Positions 29,201 through 39,537 of a DNA stretch of 64,000 bases are shown piece after piece. Source of the stretch: Flavobacterium beibuense (GTDB lineage Bacteria; Bacteroidota; Bacteroidia; Flavobacteriales; Flavobacteriaceae); NCBI RefSeq assembly GCF_004151245.1, contig NZ_JUIW01000009.1, positions 1 to 64,000 on the forward strand, read 5' to 3'. Position numbers and translations under genes: made by a program. Every line of letters starts with the position of its first letter. Position 1 is the first letter of the stretch. The notes under the pieces were generated by a model that saw only the letters and a list, made by a program, of their open reading frames with translations, did not search any database and was not told where the DNA came from.

Positions 29201-32200
29201 ATCGGCATCAACAGCCCTTACAAACGGAATATATTATGGAAGCCTAACCGATGCGGTTAGCGGATGTGAAAGCTCAGTAAGGTTAGCGGTAACAGTAATA
29301 GTAAATGATGCTGCTACGCCAACTACAATAGACGCTACTCAGGATTTCTGTCAGGTTGATATGCCAACAGTTGCTGATATTCAGGTAAATGAAGCAGGTG
29401 TTGTATGGTATGATGCCGCTACAGATGGAAATATAGTTGCCAATACAACAGCCCTTGCAAACGGAATATACTATGCAAGTCTAACCGATGCAGTAAACGG
29501 GTGTGAAAGCTCAGTAAGGTTAGCGGTAACAGTAACAGTAAATGATGCTGCTACACCTACTACTACCGATACTACTCAGGACTTCTGCCAGGTTGATATG
29601 CCAACAGTAGCCGATATCCAGGTGAATGAAACTGGTGTTGTATGGTATGATGCTGCTACAAACGGTAATATGATAGCCAATACAGCAGCCTTAGCAAACG
29701 GAATATACTATGCCAGTCTAACCGATGCAGTAAACGGGTGTGAAAGTTCAGTGAGGTTAGCCGTAACAGTAACAGTAAACGATGCGGCTACACCTACTAC
29801 TACCGATACTACTCAGGACTTCTGTCAGGTTGATATGCCAACAGTTGCCGATATTCAGGTAAATGAAACCGGAGTAGTGTGGTATGATGCTGCTACAGAT
29901 GGTAATATGATTGCCAGTACAGCAGCTTTAGCAAACGGAATATACTATACCAGTCTAACCGATGCAGTTAATGGGTGTGAAAGTTCTGTGAGACTAGCGG
30001 TAACAGTAACAATAAATGATGCTGCTACACCAACCACTACAGATGCAACTCAGGACTTCTGTCAGGTTGATATGCCAACAGTTGCCGATATTCAGGTAAA
30101 TGAAACCGGAGTAGTATGGTATGATGCTGCTACAAATGGTAATATGATAGCCAATACAGCAGCCTTAGCAAACGGAATATACTATGGTAGTCTAACCGAT
30201 GCAGTTAACGGTTGTGAAAGCTCAGTGAGGTTAGCTGTAACCGTGACAGTAAATGATGCAGCCACACCAACTACTACTGATACTACTCAGGACTTCTGTG
30301 TGGTTGATATGCCAACAGTTGCCGATATTCAGGTTAATGAAGCAGGGGTTGTTTGGTATGATGCTGCAACAGGCGGAAATACGGTAGCCAATACTACTGC
30401 GTTGGCAGACGGAACTTATTATGCAAGCCTGACCGATGCGGTTAGCGGATGTGAAAGTTCTGTGAGACTAGCGGTAACAGTAACAATAAATGATGCTGCT
30501 ACACCAACTACTACCGATACTACTCAGGATTTCTGTCAGGTTGATATGCCGACAGTTGCCGATATTCAGGTTAATGAAACCGGGGTGGCATGGTATGATG
30601 CTGCAACAGGCGGAAACCTGATAGCCAATACGGCAGCCCTTACTAACGGAACGGTTTATTATGCAAGCCTGATCGACGCGATTAACGGATGTGAGAGCTC
30701 AGTAAGGTTAGCGGTAACAGTTAACGTAAACGATGCTGCTACGCCAACTACTACCGATACTACTCAGGATTTCTGTCAGGTTGATATTCCGACAGTTGCC
30801 GATATTCAGGTTAATGAAACCGGAGTTGTTTGGTATGATGCTGCAACAGGCGGAAATACGGTAGCCAATACTACTGCGTTGGCAGACGGAACTTATTATG
30901 CAAGCCTGACCGATGCGGTTAGCGGATGTGAAAGTTCGGTAAGGTTAGCAGTTACAGTTAATGTAGATGATGCTGCTACACCGACGACAAATGATACAAC
31001 GCAAAACTTCTGTGTGGTGGATGCACCAACAGTTAATGATATTCAGGTTAATGAAACCGGAGTTGTTTGGTACGATGCTCCAACCGGAGGGACAGTGGTC
31101 GCAAATACAACTGCTTTAGTAAACGGCATAACTTACTATGGTAGCCTGACCGACCCTGTTTCTGGTTGTGAGAGTTCAGTGAGACTGGCAGTAACAATTA
31201 CTGTTGAAGATGCTGCTACGCCAACAACTACAGATACTACTCAGGATTTCTGTGCAGTTGAATTGCCAACTGTTGGCGATATTCAGGTAAATGAAACCGG
31301 AGTAACATGGTACGATGCTGCAACAGGTGGTACAGCTATAGCCGATACAACACTACTAACAGATGGTACTACCTATTATGCAAGCCTTGCAAATGCTAAC
31401 GGATGTGAAAGTTCTGTAAGGTTAGCGGTAACAGTAACTGTTAATACAGGAATGACACCTACAACTACAGATACTACACAAACGTTCTGTACAGCGGATA
31501 ACCCTACTGTGGATGATATTCAGGTTAACCAAACCGGAATAATATTCTACAACGCAGCAGTAGGAGGTACAGCTATCGCAGCAGGTACACCGCTTGTAGA
31601 TAGTATGATATACCACGCTTCATATACAGATCCTCTTACAGGGTGTGAGAGCTTAGTGAGGCTGGCTATTACGGTTACATTAAGTAATGGTACTACACCA
31701 ACAACCCCTAATAGTAATCAGACATTCTGTTCGGTTGACATGCCAACAGTTGCTGATATTCAGGTAAATGAAACCGGGGTTATTTGGTACACTGCGGCAA
31801 GCGGAGGGACACAGGTGCTGGATACTGCTGCCCTTGTTAACGGAATGACATATTACGCAAGTATAACAGATGCTAACGGATGTGAAAGTTCTGTAAGGTT
31901 AGCGGTAACAGTAACGGTTGACAGTGGTACTACGCCAACAACTAATGATACCACTCAAACGTTCTGTGCAATTGATATGCCTACTGTAGCCGATATTCAG
32001 GTTAACGAACCTAACGTTACCTGGTACGATGCCGCAACCGGAGGAAACGTAGTTGCTCCTGGAACAGCTCTTGTGTCCGGAAACACTTATTATGCTTCTG
32101 TACAATCTATAGCAGGATGTGAGAGCAGTGTTCGTCTTGCAGTAACAGTAACGATTGATAGTGGTACAACCCCAACTACTACAGATACTACTCAGGACTT

Positions 32201-33530
32201 CTGTGCGGTTGACATGCCTACAATAGCAGATATACAGGTGTCACCTGTGGGAACTATATTCTATGCAGTGCCAACAGGAGGTGCACCACTGGATCCTTCT
32301 ACTGCCTTAATAAATGGTATGACCTATTATGCCGCCTTTGTTAATGCAAATGGTTGTGAGAATATAGACAGGTTGGAAATAACAGTTAATGTAAATAATG
32401 GTATTACTCCAACTACTAATGATACTACTCAGGATTTCTGTGCGGTTGATATGCCAACAGTTGCCGATTTACAGGCTAACCAGGCTGGTGTGGTATGGTA
32501 CTCTTCTTCAACAGGGGGAACACCACTGCCAACAGATACTCCGTTAACCGATGGAGGTGTTTATTACGCTTCAATTATAAACGGAGGATGTGAAAGTCTT
32601 GTAAGGTTAGCTGTAACGGTTAATATATTTGGTACAGCAGAAGCGACAATAACCAACCCTGACCCTAGGACATGTTATGGTGCCGAAATGGTTTATACTA
32701 CCGAAGCAGGTAATACAGATTATGTTTGGACAGTAACAGGAGGAGTAATTGTGGAAGGCGGTACAGCTACAGATAATACGGCTGCAGTTATCTGGACATC
32801 AATAGGTGCCGGTAATATATCAGTTTCTTATACAGACCCTAACGGATGTGCCGGAACAGTAGAAGGTTCACTGGATGTTAATGTGGTGAGTTGTTCGGAT
32901 TTATCAATCACAAAATCTGTTAACAATTTTAATCCGCTTATAGGTGAAAATGTTATTTTTACGATTACAGTAACTAATGATGGAGAAAGCACATTTACTG
33001 ATCTTGAGGTTAGTGAACAGCTGCCGGACGGTTATGAATTTGTAGATTATACTGTAACAGAAGGTACATATGATGAGGTTTCAGGTATATGGGTAATACC
33101 ACAACTTGATCCGGGAGAATCGGCAGTATTACAGATTGTAACTCAGGTGCTGTTTGGAGGAGATTATTTAAATGTGGCCTTTATTATAGGATCAAACCCA
33201 ATAGATAGTCTGCTGGATAATAATGAGGCTTCAGCTTTCGTAGAGCCATCATGTTTAACAGTCTACAATGAGTTTACGCCAAACGGTGACGGACTTAATG
33301 ATACCTTCAGGATTGATTGTATTGAATTCTACCCTGATAATAAACTGGAAGTGTTTAACAGATTCGGATCATCTGTATACAAAACGTCAGGTTATCAAAA
33401 CGATTGGGACGGAACTGCAAATGTTGACGGAACTGTTAGAAGAGGAGAGAAACTTCCTGTAGGTACTTACTACTACGTACTGGAGGTAGACGGTAAGGTT
33501 AAAACAGGCTGGTTGTATATAATGAGATAA
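26247..33530 (+). CDS. Giant SprB-like adhesin with T9SS type B sorting domain
   Basis: 2427 residues. A signal peptide ([16 protein letters not shown]) is followed by the beta domain shared with the previous protein (about 24-180), acidic thrombospondin type 3-like Ca2+ repeats (about 182-452, [12 protein letters not shown] and [12 protein letters not shown] units), a second copy of the beta domain (about 458-615), nineteen ~79-residue Ig-like repeats (about 625-2130; [18 protein letters not shown], WYDAATGG), a PKD-like domain, a DUF11 domain (about 2218-2332), and a type B sorting domain (about 2335-2427: [39 protein letters not shown]). Its PorP/SprF partner follows 70 bp downstream. An extended cell-surface adhesin used in attachment or gliding is inferred. 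Confidence 0.9.
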   Translation: MRSFLLKILLLVTLLFSAQQMYSQQIDLTLKYVSATNTYEVYARPDFTQNNFFLAGGSQITVVLPASVTDGALAITTVAGGPWSDNSQVYAPGAASEKDFHGIATNGSNINLVDGDELLLFRFTLAAGCVNDVRIYNNSADPGPSDTGMNGADFGNYMGNVFDLQDYYGVNYNNSGTSCGVVDNDGDGVAEGTDPDDNDPCVPNANFATCDQDGDGLNNSEEALIGTNPTNPDTDGDGINDGDEVIGGSNPLDSCSPVPTGGCPTDADGDGSPAGTDPDDNNPCVPDNTAGACDQDGDGLNNTQEAIYGTDPTNPDTDGDGINDGSEITNGTDPLSACSPNLNNPLCDRDNDGLTNAEEALIGTNPTLADTDGDGLLDGDEVTNTTDPLNPCDPNVGAGPCDQDGDGLTNSEESALGTNPTNPDTDGDGINDGDEVTGGSNPLNPCDPNPTSPACTVDPMIDFTVRFDPATCTYEVYALPNFSTSDFFISAGSQISVVLPASVDNQALVVTSVNGGVWLDASQVYAPAADTANDYHAIATDGSAFDFVAGNELLLFTFVLPNTTCCADGVRLFNNDTDPQSTDSGMLGGDFNNYVADVFVMDDYYNDNYDNTGLICDPCLINPVATPTTTNATQLFCVVDMPTLADIQVNEANIRWYDAATGGNLLPDTTLLTDGTIYYAVQFETVNNCESENRLAITVTVGDAATPTTTNATQDFCVVDGPTVADIQVNEAGVIWYDAATGGNVVAATIALVDGSVYYAVLTDPVTGCESSVRLAVTVNVSNAPTPTTTDTTQDFCLVDGSTVADIQVNETGVIWYDAATGGSVVANGASLVDGMIYYASLTNAVTGCESSLRLAVTVNVNDAATPTTNDVTQDFCLVDMPTVADIQVNETGVIWYTSATGGTALSASTALADGIYYGSQIDAINGCESSVRLAVTVTVNDAATPTTTDTTQDFCQVDMPTVADIQVNEAGVLWYTSATGGTALSASTALTNGIYYGSLTDAVSGCESSVRLAVTVIVNDAATPTTIDATQDFCQVDMPTVADIQVNEAGVVWYDAATDGNIVANTTALANGIYYASLTDAVNGCESSVRLAVTVTVNDAATPTTTDTTQDFCQVDMPTVADIQVNETGVVWYDAATNGNMIANTAALANGIYYASLTDAVNGCESSVRLAVTVTVNDAATPTTTDTTQDFCQVDMPTVADIQVNETGVVWYDAATDGNMIASTAALANGIYYTSLTDAVNGCESSVRLAVTVTINDAATPTTTDATQDFCQVDMPTVADIQVNETGVVWYDAATNGNMIANTAALANGIYYGSLTDAVNGCESSVRLAVTVTVNDAATPTTTDTTQDFCVVDMPTVADIQVNEAGVVWYDAATGGNTVANTTALADGTYYASLTDAVSGCESSVRLAVTVTINDAATPTTTDTTQDFCQVDMPTVADIQVNETGVAWYDAATGGNLIANTAALTNGTVYYASLIDAINGCESSVRLAVTVNVNDAATPTTTDTTQDFCQVDIPTVADIQVNETGVVWYDAATGGNTVANTTALADGTYYASLTDAVSGCESSVRLAVTVNVDDAATPTTNDTTQNFCVVDAPTVNDIQVNETGVVWYDAPTGGTVVANTTALVNGITYYGSLTDPVSGCESSVRLAVTITVEDAATPTTTDTTQDFCAVELPTVGDIQVNETGVTWYDAATGGTAIADTTLLTDGTTYYASLANANGCESSVRLAVTVTVNTGMTPTTTDTTQTFCTADNPTVDDIQVNQTGIIFYNAAVGGTAIAAGTPLVDSMIYHASYTDPLTGCESLVRLAITVTLSNGTTPTTPNSNQTFCSVDMPTVADIQVNETGVIWYTAASGGTQVLDTAALVNGMTYYASITDANGCESSVRLAVTVTVDSGTTPTTNDTTQTFCAIDMPTVADIQVNEPNVTWYDAATGGNVVAPGTALVSGNTYYASVQSIAGCESSVRLAVTVTIDSGTTPTTTDTTQDFCAVDMPTIADIQVSPVGTIFYAVPTGGAPLDPSTALINGMTYYAAFVNANGCENIDRLEITVNVNNGITPTTNDTTQDFCAVDMPTVADLQANQAGVVWYSSSTGGTPLPTDTPLTDGGVYYASIINGGCESLVRLAVTVNIFGTAEATITNPDPRTCYGAEMVYTTEAGNTDYVWTVTGGVIVEGGTATDNTAAVIWTSIGAGNISVSYTDPNGCAGTVEGSLDVNVVSCSDLSITKSVNNFNPLIGENVIFTITVTNDGESTFTDLEVSEQLPDGYEFVDYTVTEGTYDEVSGIWVIPQLDPGESAVLQIVTQVLFGGDYLNVAFIIGSNPIDSLLDNNEASAFVEPSCLTVYNEFTPNGDGLNDTFRIDCIEFYPDNKLEVFNRFGSSVYKTSGYQNDWDGTANVDGTVRRGEKLPVGTYYYVLEVDGKVKTGWLYIMR
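28120..32640 (+). repeat. 19 tandem ~238-bp coding repeats
   Basis: These tandem units inside the giant adhesin encode Ig-like domains. Units 5-12 are the most alike at DNA level. A 113-bp segment at 30348-30460 recurs exactly at 30825-30937, two units away, indicating recent duplication or gene conversion. The first and last units are more divergent. Confidence 0.9.
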
Positions 33531-33545
33531 ATAATGGTTTAGATA

Positions 33546-33570
33546 AGAGTGGCAGTTATGCTGCCACTCT
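33546..33570 (+). promoter_or_regulatory. Intercistronic hairpin between adhesin and PorP/SprF genes
   Basis: AGAGTGGCAG and CTGCCACTCT form a perfect 10-bp stem around TTATG. It is followed by AAACTATC rather than a T run, so it is not a classic terminator. It may protect or process the mRNA, or lower read-through into the helper genes 30 bp downstream. Confidence 0.6.
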
Positions 33571-33600
33571 AAACTATCAAATAACAAAATATATTTAAGT

Positions 33601-34533
33601 ATGAAAATCACACCAAAATTTATAAAAAGATATATCCTGACAGGGTTGCTTTTTACTGCATTTGCAGTAACAGCACAACAGGATCCTCAATACACCCAGT
33701 ATATGTATAACACGCTTACAGTTAATCCGGCTTATACGGGTACTGTAGGTCACCTTGAAGGAATACTGCAACATCGTTCGCAATGGGTAGGTCTTGACGG
33801 GGCACCAACTACACAGGCGTTCAGTATACATTCTCCAATTGCTAACGAAAGAATGGGACTGGGGTTAAGTGTAGTTAATGATAAACTAGGGCCTTCTCAG
33901 GAGTTTTTTGCCAATGCTAACTTTGCATATATAATTCCGGTAGGATATGATGCTAACCTTTCATTTGGTTTAAAGGCTGGTGTAAGGGTTATGGATATAG
34001 ACTGGTCTAAAGGTATTTATTATCAGGATGGCGACCCTTTGCTTAACAGTAACATAAATAATAAGCTTACTCCCACAATAGGGGCAGGTATTTATTACTA
34101 TACAGACAGGATGTATGCGGGTGTTTCTGTGCCAAGCTTTATCCGTTCTGATTATTATGATGATGTTCAGGAGTCTACAGTTTCAGACAGGCTGCACTAT
34201 TATATTATGGGAGGCTATGTGTTTGATTTATCTGATAATTTGAAATTTAAACCTGCTGTTTTAGGTAAAGTAGTATCGGGTGCGCCGGTAACTGTAGACC
34301 TTTCGGCTAACTTTTTAGTGTATGAAAGGTTAACTTTAGGTGCTTCATACCGTTGGGACGATTCGGTTAGTGCCTTAGCAGGGTTCCCGATAACGAGAGG
34401 TGTTTTTGCAGGATATTCTTATGATTATACTGTGACAAATCTTAATAAGTACAATAACGGTACTCATGAAGTTATTTTACGATTTGAACTTCTGCCTCCT
34501 AATCAACGTGTTAAATCTCCAAGATTCTTCTAA
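33601..34533 (+). CDS. PorP/SprF family type IX secretion membrane protein
   Basis: 310 residues. A signal peptide (cleavage near VTAQ) is followed by the family signature QQDPQYTQYMYN, NPAYTG and QWVGLDGAPTTQ, a beta-barrel body and a terminal EVILRFEL strand. It is the paralogue of 2501-3445, with the same PRFF C-terminus. It stands directly behind a type B cargo gene and in front of a PorE-like gene, which fits a dedicated secretion/anchoring partner for the 2427-residue adhesin. Confidence 0.93.
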   Translation: MKITPKFIKRYILTGLLFTAFAVTAQQDPQYTQYMYNTLTVNPAYTGTVGHLEGILQHRSQWVGLDGAPTTQAFSIHSPIANERMGLGLSVVNDKLGPSQEFFANANFAYIIPVGYDANLSFGLKAGVRVMDIDWSKGIYYQDGDPLLNSNINNKLTPTIGAGIYYYTDRMYAGVSVPSFIRSDYYDDVQESTVSDRLHYYIMGGYVFDLSDNLKFKPAVLGKVVSGAPVTVDLSANFLVYERLTLGASYRWDDSVSALAGFPITRGVFAGYSYDYTVTNLNKYNNGTHEVILRFELLPPNQRVKSPRFF

Positions 34534-34544
34534 AAAATATAATT

Positions 34545-36488
34545 ATGATGAGAAAATTATTTTTATTCAGCTTATTATTTTGCATAGCATCAGGTTTTGC
34601 CCAAAACAGGCAGCTTAAAAAAGCAGATCGCCTTTTTGAAGACCTTGCCTATGTAGAAGCGGCAAAAGCCTATGAGGAATATCTTGAGAAAGAACCAGCC
34701 CCCTCTACGCAAACAGTAATGCATGTTGCCGATGCTTATTATTTTACGGGTAATAACAGCAGTGCCTTAAGATGGTATACTAAACTCAATACCATTTTAG
34801 CCGATAATATGGATGATACCTATTTTAACAGGTATATACAAACCCTGAGGGCTGCCGAAGATTATAAAAAAGCCGACGAACTTTTAAAGAAACGCCTGGA
34901 TAATAAGGGAGATCAGGTTTTGATTAAAAGATTTATAGATCAGCGAAAATATCTTGATAGTATTAATGCCGAACCGTCTAACTACACGGTTACGAATTTG
35001 GCATCCAATAGTGATAAAGCCGATTTTGGAACGGCATTTTATGGTAACCAGATTGTTTTTTCTTCAAGCAGGGATACCACAAAAATAGGAGGTAAGATAT
35101 ACTCATGGAACGACCAGCCTTATCTGGAGCTGTATGTGGCTGACAGAAATGCTGAGGACGGCTCGCTGTTTAGCGCTAAAAAGTTTTTGCCTAAAGAACA
35201 GTCACAATATCATAATGCTACTATAGCCTTTATGCCCGACCTGAAAACGGTATATTATTCTGCCAATGTTGTAAAGCCTAACGACAAACTTATTACTGAT
35301 AAAAGTGGTACAGGAAACTTTGAAATTATAAAAGGCGTTATTGAAGGTGAGAAATTTTCTAAAACTGAAAAGCTACCTTTTGACAGCAAAGACTATTCGG
35401 TTGGGCATCCGGCTATAAGTGCTGATGGCAAATGGCTCTATTTTGTGTCTGACATGCCCGGAGGTTATGGAGATACAGATATTTATGTAGCTCAGATTTT
35501 TGACGACGGTAAATTAGGAGATCCTAAAAACCTTGGTGATAAGATAAATACTTCGGGCAGGGAAATGTTTCCTTTTATAAACGACAGTGTGCTTTATTTT
35601 TCTTCTGACGGACATTACGGATTAGGTGGACTGGATGTTTTTGAAAGCAAACTTACCGGAAGACTGGAGTTTAGTGAGCCTAAAAATCTTGGAAAACCTG
35701 TAAACAGTAATGTAGACGATTTTGCTTACATCATTGATAAAGAGAAAAAGTACGGATATTTCTCCTCAAGCCGTAAAGGAGGTAAGGGAGACGATGATAT
35801 ATACTATTTTACAAGACAGGAGCCACCTTGCAAACAACTGGTATCGGGTAAGGTAACCAATGCTAAATTCAATGTTCCTATAAACCAGGCAGACATAAAA
35901 GTGTATGACGAGTTTGGGGATGTAGTAAACTCGGCAAAAACAAAAGAAGACGGAACTTATGTTGTTGAGGTTCAGTGTAATTCTAAAATTAAAGTAGAAG
36001 CTTCTAAACCAAACCATACAAAAGCAGAGAAGGAATTGCAAACAGATAAAAAACATGATTTTGAGACCAAAGACGTAAATTTTGAGCTTAATAACTATGA
36101 TGATTTGGTTAAGAAAGAAGGAGATGTGGAAAAAGTAGCTATCAATCCTATTTACTTTGATTATGATAAATGGGATATTACTCCACAGGCTGCAGAAGAG
36201 CTTGATAAGGTGGTGTATATTATGAAAAACTTCCCTGCTATTGTAATCAAGATTGAATCGCATACCGACTCAAGAGGTAAAGATGCTTATAATATAACGC
36301 TTTCTGAAAACAGGGCGCAGTCTACTTATAGGTATATCCTGGAGCATGGTATAGATGCATCAAGAATAGAAAGTGTTAAAGGTTACGGAGAAACGCAGTT
36401 AAAAAACAAATGCAGTAATGGTGTGCCGTGTACCGAAGAAGAACACGCATTAAACAGAAGGTCAGATTTTATTATAGTGAAGAAGTGA
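34545..36488 (+). CDS. PorE-like OmpA family protein (TPR, beta-propeller, OmpA)
   Basis: 647 residues with a signal peptide (MRKLFLFSLLFCIASGFAQ; ATG 34548 is an alternative start). Order: TPR-like helices (about 20-130), propeller blades (about 150-425; HPAISADGKWLYFVS, MFPFINDSVLYFSS), a carboxypeptidase-regulatory-like domain (about 430-500) and an OmpA domain (about 530-647) with SHTDSRGK and NRRSDF. The layout matches the first-cassette paralogue at 3454-5337 and PorE. It starts 11 bp after the PorP/SprF stop. A terminator follows at 36522-36549. It probably ties the partner barrel to peptidoglycan. Confidence 0.9.
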   Translation: MMRKLFLFSLLFCIASGFAQNRQLKKADRLFEDLAYVEAAKAYEEYLEKEPAPSTQTVMHVADAYYFTGNNSSALRWYTKLNTILADNMDDTYFNRYIQTLRAAEDYKKADELLKKRLDNKGDQVLIKRFIDQRKYLDSINAEPSNYTVTNLASNSDKADFGTAFYGNQIVFSSSRDTTKIGGKIYSWNDQPYLELYVADRNAEDGSLFSAKKFLPKEQSQYHNATIAFMPDLKTVYYSANVVKPNDKLITDKSGTGNFEIIKGVIEGEKFSKTEKLPFDSKDYSVGHPAISADGKWLYFVSDMPGGYGDTDIYVAQIFDDGKLGDPKNLGDKINTSGREMFPFINDSVLYFSSDGHYGLGGLDVFESKLTGRLEFSEPKNLGKPVNSNVDDFAYIIDKEKKYGYFSSSRKGGKGDDDIYYFTRQEPPCKQLVSGKVTNAKFNVPINQADIKVYDEFGDVVNSAKTKEDGTYVVEVQCNSKIKVEASKPNHTKAEKELQTDKKHDFETKDVNFELNNYDDLVKKEGDVEKVAINPIYFDYDKWDITPQAAEELDKVVYIMKNFPAIVIKIESHTDSRGKDAYNITLSENRAQSTYRYILEHGIDASRIESVKGYGETQLKNKCSNGVPCTEEEHALNRRSDFIIVKK

Positions 36489-36521
36489 TTTTAGCTTAAG
36501 TTGTTTAAGTTGATTTTGATG

Positions 36522-36549
36522 GCAGGGCACCCCACAAGGGTGCCCTTGC
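36522..36549 (+). terminator. Hairpin terminator closing the second adhesin locus
   Basis: The 8-bp stem GGGCACCC / GGGTGCCC has a CACAA loop and an extended outer GCA/TGC pairing. The T run after it is weak (TTGCTGTATTT). Confidence 0.65.
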
Positions 36550-36591
36550 TGTATTTATTAAGTATAATGTTTGCTATTAACACAAATAATG

Positions 36592-36621
36592 TTGTTTAAT
36601 CTTTGCGAATTGTTATTTTTG
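36592..36621 (+). promoter_or_regulatory. Putative promoter of the PpiC/SurA operon
   Basis: TTG (36592-36594), 19 nt, then TATTTTTG (36614-36621). Both elements and the spacing match the Bacteroidota TTG / TAnnTTTG promoter. The first start codon is about 85 bp downstream. Confidence 0.6.
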
Positions 36622-36706
36622 TTGGTTGCAAAAAAGCAGGTAATATAATTTTTTATAATACCCTGCGTTTACTTAACCGTATTATAGCGTTACAAATAAT
36701 TTGATA

Positions 36707-38683
36707 ATGAAATTAAAAAAGGTTCTATTAGGAGTTGCTCTTTGCGCATCTTCACTTTCTTTTTCACAAAAAACACAAAAAGAAGTATTATTTACAGTTA
36801 ACGACAATCCATATTATACAGACGAATTCATTAGGGTATACAAGAAAAACCTTGATTTGGTAAAAGATGATTCTCAAAAGGATCTTGATAACTATATTGA
36901 TCTTTTTATAGGATATAAGTTAAAGGTAAATAAGGCTTACGAGTTAGGGCTTCAGGATAATAAAAAGTATCAGATGGAGCTTAAAAATTACCGCACTCAG
37001 CTTTCTAAAAATTACTTAATAGACAGGGAAGTTACAGATGAGTTGGTAAAAGAAGCTTATGATCGTATGCAGAAAGAAATAAAGGCATCCCATATTTTAT
37101 TTCAGATAGATGAGAATGCTTTACCTGCAGACACATTAAAGCTTTATCAAAAAGTAATGGATATAAGGAAAAAGGCATTGGCAGGAGAAGATTTTGGTAA
37201 GTTAGCCTTAAAGTATTCTGAAGATTCTTCGGTTACTGAAAATAAAGGTGAGTTAGGGTACTTTTCTGCTTTAAGAATGGTTTATCCTTTTGAAACCGGA
37301 GCATACAATACTCCTAAAGGACAAATTTCTATGCCAATAAGAACCCGATTTGGTTATCACCTTATTAAAGTAGAAGATGTTAGGCCATACAGGGGAGAAG
37401 TTACAGTAGCTCATATTATGATAGCTAAGCCAAAAGATACTCTTAATGCTGCAGAGATGGCTAAAGTAAAAACCCGTGTTGAGGAGATTTACCAGAAATT
37501 AAAGCAGGGTGAAGATTTTGCAGAACTGGCAAAACAATTTTCTCAGGATGCCTATACTAATGGTAAAGGAGGAGTTTTAGATAAATTCAGTTCAGGGACT
37601 TTAGCTTCTGTAAAATTTGAGGATAAGGCTTTTTTATTAAAGAAAGCGGGAGATTATACTAAGCCTTTTGAAACAAAATTTGGATGGCATATAGTAAAAC
37701 TTATTGAAAAGCATCCGCTAAAGAGCTTTGATGAAATGAAAAGCGATATTGAAGCAAGGGTAGCAAAAGACGACCGTTCTACTGTAATAGCTGCTGCTAT
37801 GACAGAAAAGCTTAAAAAACAATATCCTTTAGTTACAGATAAAGCAATGTATGCTAAAGCTAAGGCAGCTGTAAACGATGATTTTTATACTGTAAAATGG
37901 ATGCTTCCTAAAAGTGCTGATGCTTATAATACTACCTTGCTTACAATTAATAATGATAAAAAGTATACTGCCTGGGATTTTCTTGAATATGTAAACTCTC
38001 AGCAAAAAAGCGGTATTACTGCAAAACCGGTTTCAAGACTGGTAGAGATATTGTATGATAAATTCAGTTCAGACAAACTGAAGGCTTATTATGATGCTCA
38101 CTTAGAAGAAGAGTTTCCTGACTTTGCTGCTGTTATGCAGGAGTACAGAGATGGCTTACTTCTTTTTGACTTGATGGAGAAAGAAATTTGGGAGAAAGCT
38201 AAAAACGATACTGTTGGGCTTCAAAATTATTATCACGCACATATAAAAGATTATCAGTGGGGTGACAGGGTAGATGCAGAAATATACTCTTCTACTGATA
38301 AAAGTGTTGTGGAGCAGGCAAGAAAGTATCTTAAAAAGAATAAAGATGCCGCTTACATTAAAGGTGAACTAAACACTAAGGATAAAGTTAGTGTAATAGA
38401 AAAATCGGGTGTTTTTCCTCAGGACAGCAAAGCGCTTCCTCAAATGGATAAATGGAAAACAGGAGTAAGCGACATCATTAATGAAGGTAATTACTATTAT
38501 GTATTAAAAGTAAACAAAGTATTGCCTGTAACAGCTAAAACTCTTGACGAGTGCAAAGGGCGCGTTGTTAACGATTATCAGCAGTACTTAGAGAGTACCT
38601 GGATTGATAATCTTGAAAAAGAGTTTACTGTTAAGGTAAATCAGGATGTTTTTGCTAAAGTTAAAAAACAGCTTAACCAGTAA
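36707..38683 (+). CDS. Periplasmic peptidyl-prolyl isomerase, PpiC/SurA type with two parvulin domains
   Basis: About 658 residues starting MKLKKVLLGVALCASSLSFSQ (signal peptide). The upstream TTG at 36701 is not needed. Two parvulin-type domains are visible: about 118-225 (IKASHILFQID ... GELGYFSALRMVYPFE ... TRFGYHLIKV) and about 228-335 (VAHIMIAKP ... FGWHIVKLIE). A long C-terminal region of unclear fold follows. Such proteins fold outer-membrane barrel proteins in the periplasm. It is the first of three overlapping genes with related roles. Confidence 0.9.
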   Translation: MKLKKVLLGVALCASSLSFSQKTQKEVLFTVNDNPYYTDEFIRVYKKNLDLVKDDSQKDLDNYIDLFIGYKLKVNKAYELGLQDNKKYQMELKNYRTQLSKNYLIDREVTDELVKEAYDRMQKEIKASHILFQIDENALPADTLKLYQKVMDIRKKALAGEDFGKLALKYSEDSSVTENKGELGYFSALRMVYPFETGAYNTPKGQISMPIRTRFGYHLIKVEDVRPYRGEVTVAHIMIAKPKDTLNAAEMAKVKTRVEEIYQKLKQGEDFAELAKQFSQDAYTNGKGGVLDKFSSGTLASVKFEDKAFLLKKAGDYTKPFETKFGWHIVKLIEKHPLKSFDEMKSDIEARVAKDDRSTVIAAAMTEKLKKQYPLVTDKAMYAKAKAAVNDDFYTVKWMLPKSADAYNTTLLTINNDKKYTAWDFLEYVNSQQKSGITAKPVSRLVEILYDKFSSDKLKAYYDAHLEEEFPDFAAVMQEYRDGLLLFDLMEKEIWEKAKNDTVGLQNYYHAHIKDYQWGDRVDAEIYSSTDKSVVEQARKYLKKNKDAAYIKGELNTKDKVSVIEKSGVFPQDSKALPQMDKWKTGVSDIINEGNYYYVLKVNKVLPVTAKTLDECKGRVVNDYQQYLESTWIDNLEKEFTVKVNQDVFAKVKKQLNQ

Positions 38684-39537
38684 TGATTAAAAAAACGGTA
38701 CTGTTTTTATTTACTGTGGTGGCATTTGCTTCATGCGATTATTTTAAAAAAGAAGCCAAGCCGCATGCAGTAGCAAGGGTTAACGACTCCTATTTATATG
38801 AAGAGGAGATAAGAAACCTTGTGCCTGAAGGTACTTCTAAAGAAGACAGTTTAGCAATAGTAAAAAGCTATATAGACAGGTGGGCTACACAAAAATTACT
38901 TTATGATGCAGCCGAACTTAATCTTAGCGGAGATAAACAGGAGACTTATAACGAGTTGGTAAGGCAGTATAAAATTGACCTGTACACAAAGGGATATGTA
39001 GAAGAAATAGTTAAGCAGAGTATTGATACGGCAGTTTCTGAAGAGGAGTTAAAGACTTATTATGAAGCTAATAAGGTAAACTTCAGGACTACGGGTACTT
39101 TGGTTAAACTAAAATATATACACCTGCAAAAAGATCACCCTAAATTTGCTTCTGTAAGAGACAAATTTGTAAGTGGCAAAAAGGCAGATATTAAAGCGCT
39201 TAGTGATATAGCTATTCAGTTTAAGAGTTATGCCTTTAATGATACTACCTGGGTAGATATGAATCAGGTATACAGGAAACTACCTTTTATTACTCCCGAT
39301 AACAGGGATAAATATATAAGTACGGGTGTTTCTTATCAGTACCCTGATTCTACAGATGTTTATCTGGTAAAGGTGTCGAAGGTTTTAGACAGGAATGAAA
39401 TATCGCCTTTTGAATATATTAAGCCAACTTTAGAACAGCTTATAATAAACGGAAGGAAGTTTGAGTTAATTAAAAAGATCGAAAAAGATATAACGGATGA
39501 TGCGATTAAAAATAGAGACTATGAAATTTATAAATAA
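38683..39537 (+). CDS. Lipoprotein, SurA/PpiC-related periplasmic folding factor
   Basis: 284 residues with a lipoprotein signal peptide ending in the lipobox FASC (Cys19), so it is probably outer-membrane anchored. The N-terminal helical region resembles the SurA N-domain (VARVNDSYLYEEEIRNL). The part corresponding to a parvulin domain (about 150-250) is divergent. The start codon shares one base with the preceding stop (TAATG), indicating translational coupling. The stop lies 17 bp inside the next gene. Confidence 0.8.
   Translation: MIKKTVLFLFTVVAFASCDYFKKEAKPHAVARVNDSYLYEEEIRNLVPEGTSKEDSLAIVKSYIDRWATQKLLYDAAELNLSGDKQETYNELVRQYKIDLYTKGYVEEIVKQSIDTAVSEEELKTYYEANKVNFRTTGTLVKLKYIHLQKDHPKFASVRDKFVSGKKADIKALSDIAIQFKSYAFNDTTWVDMNQVYRKLPFITPDNRDKYISTGVSYQYPDSTDVYLVKVSKVLDRNEISPFEYIKPTLEQLIINGRKFELIKKIEKDITDDAIKNRDYEIYK

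Noticed and set aside
35766-36263. 165-codon minus-strand frame opposite the PorE-like gene
   Set aside because: It overlaps the conserved OmpA domain of the PorE-like protein and shows Phe/Ile-rich shadow composition.
19707-36488. Horizontally acquired island
   Set aside because: No integrase, transposase, tRNA or flanking repeats are present, and the base composition by eye resembles the neighbouring genes.
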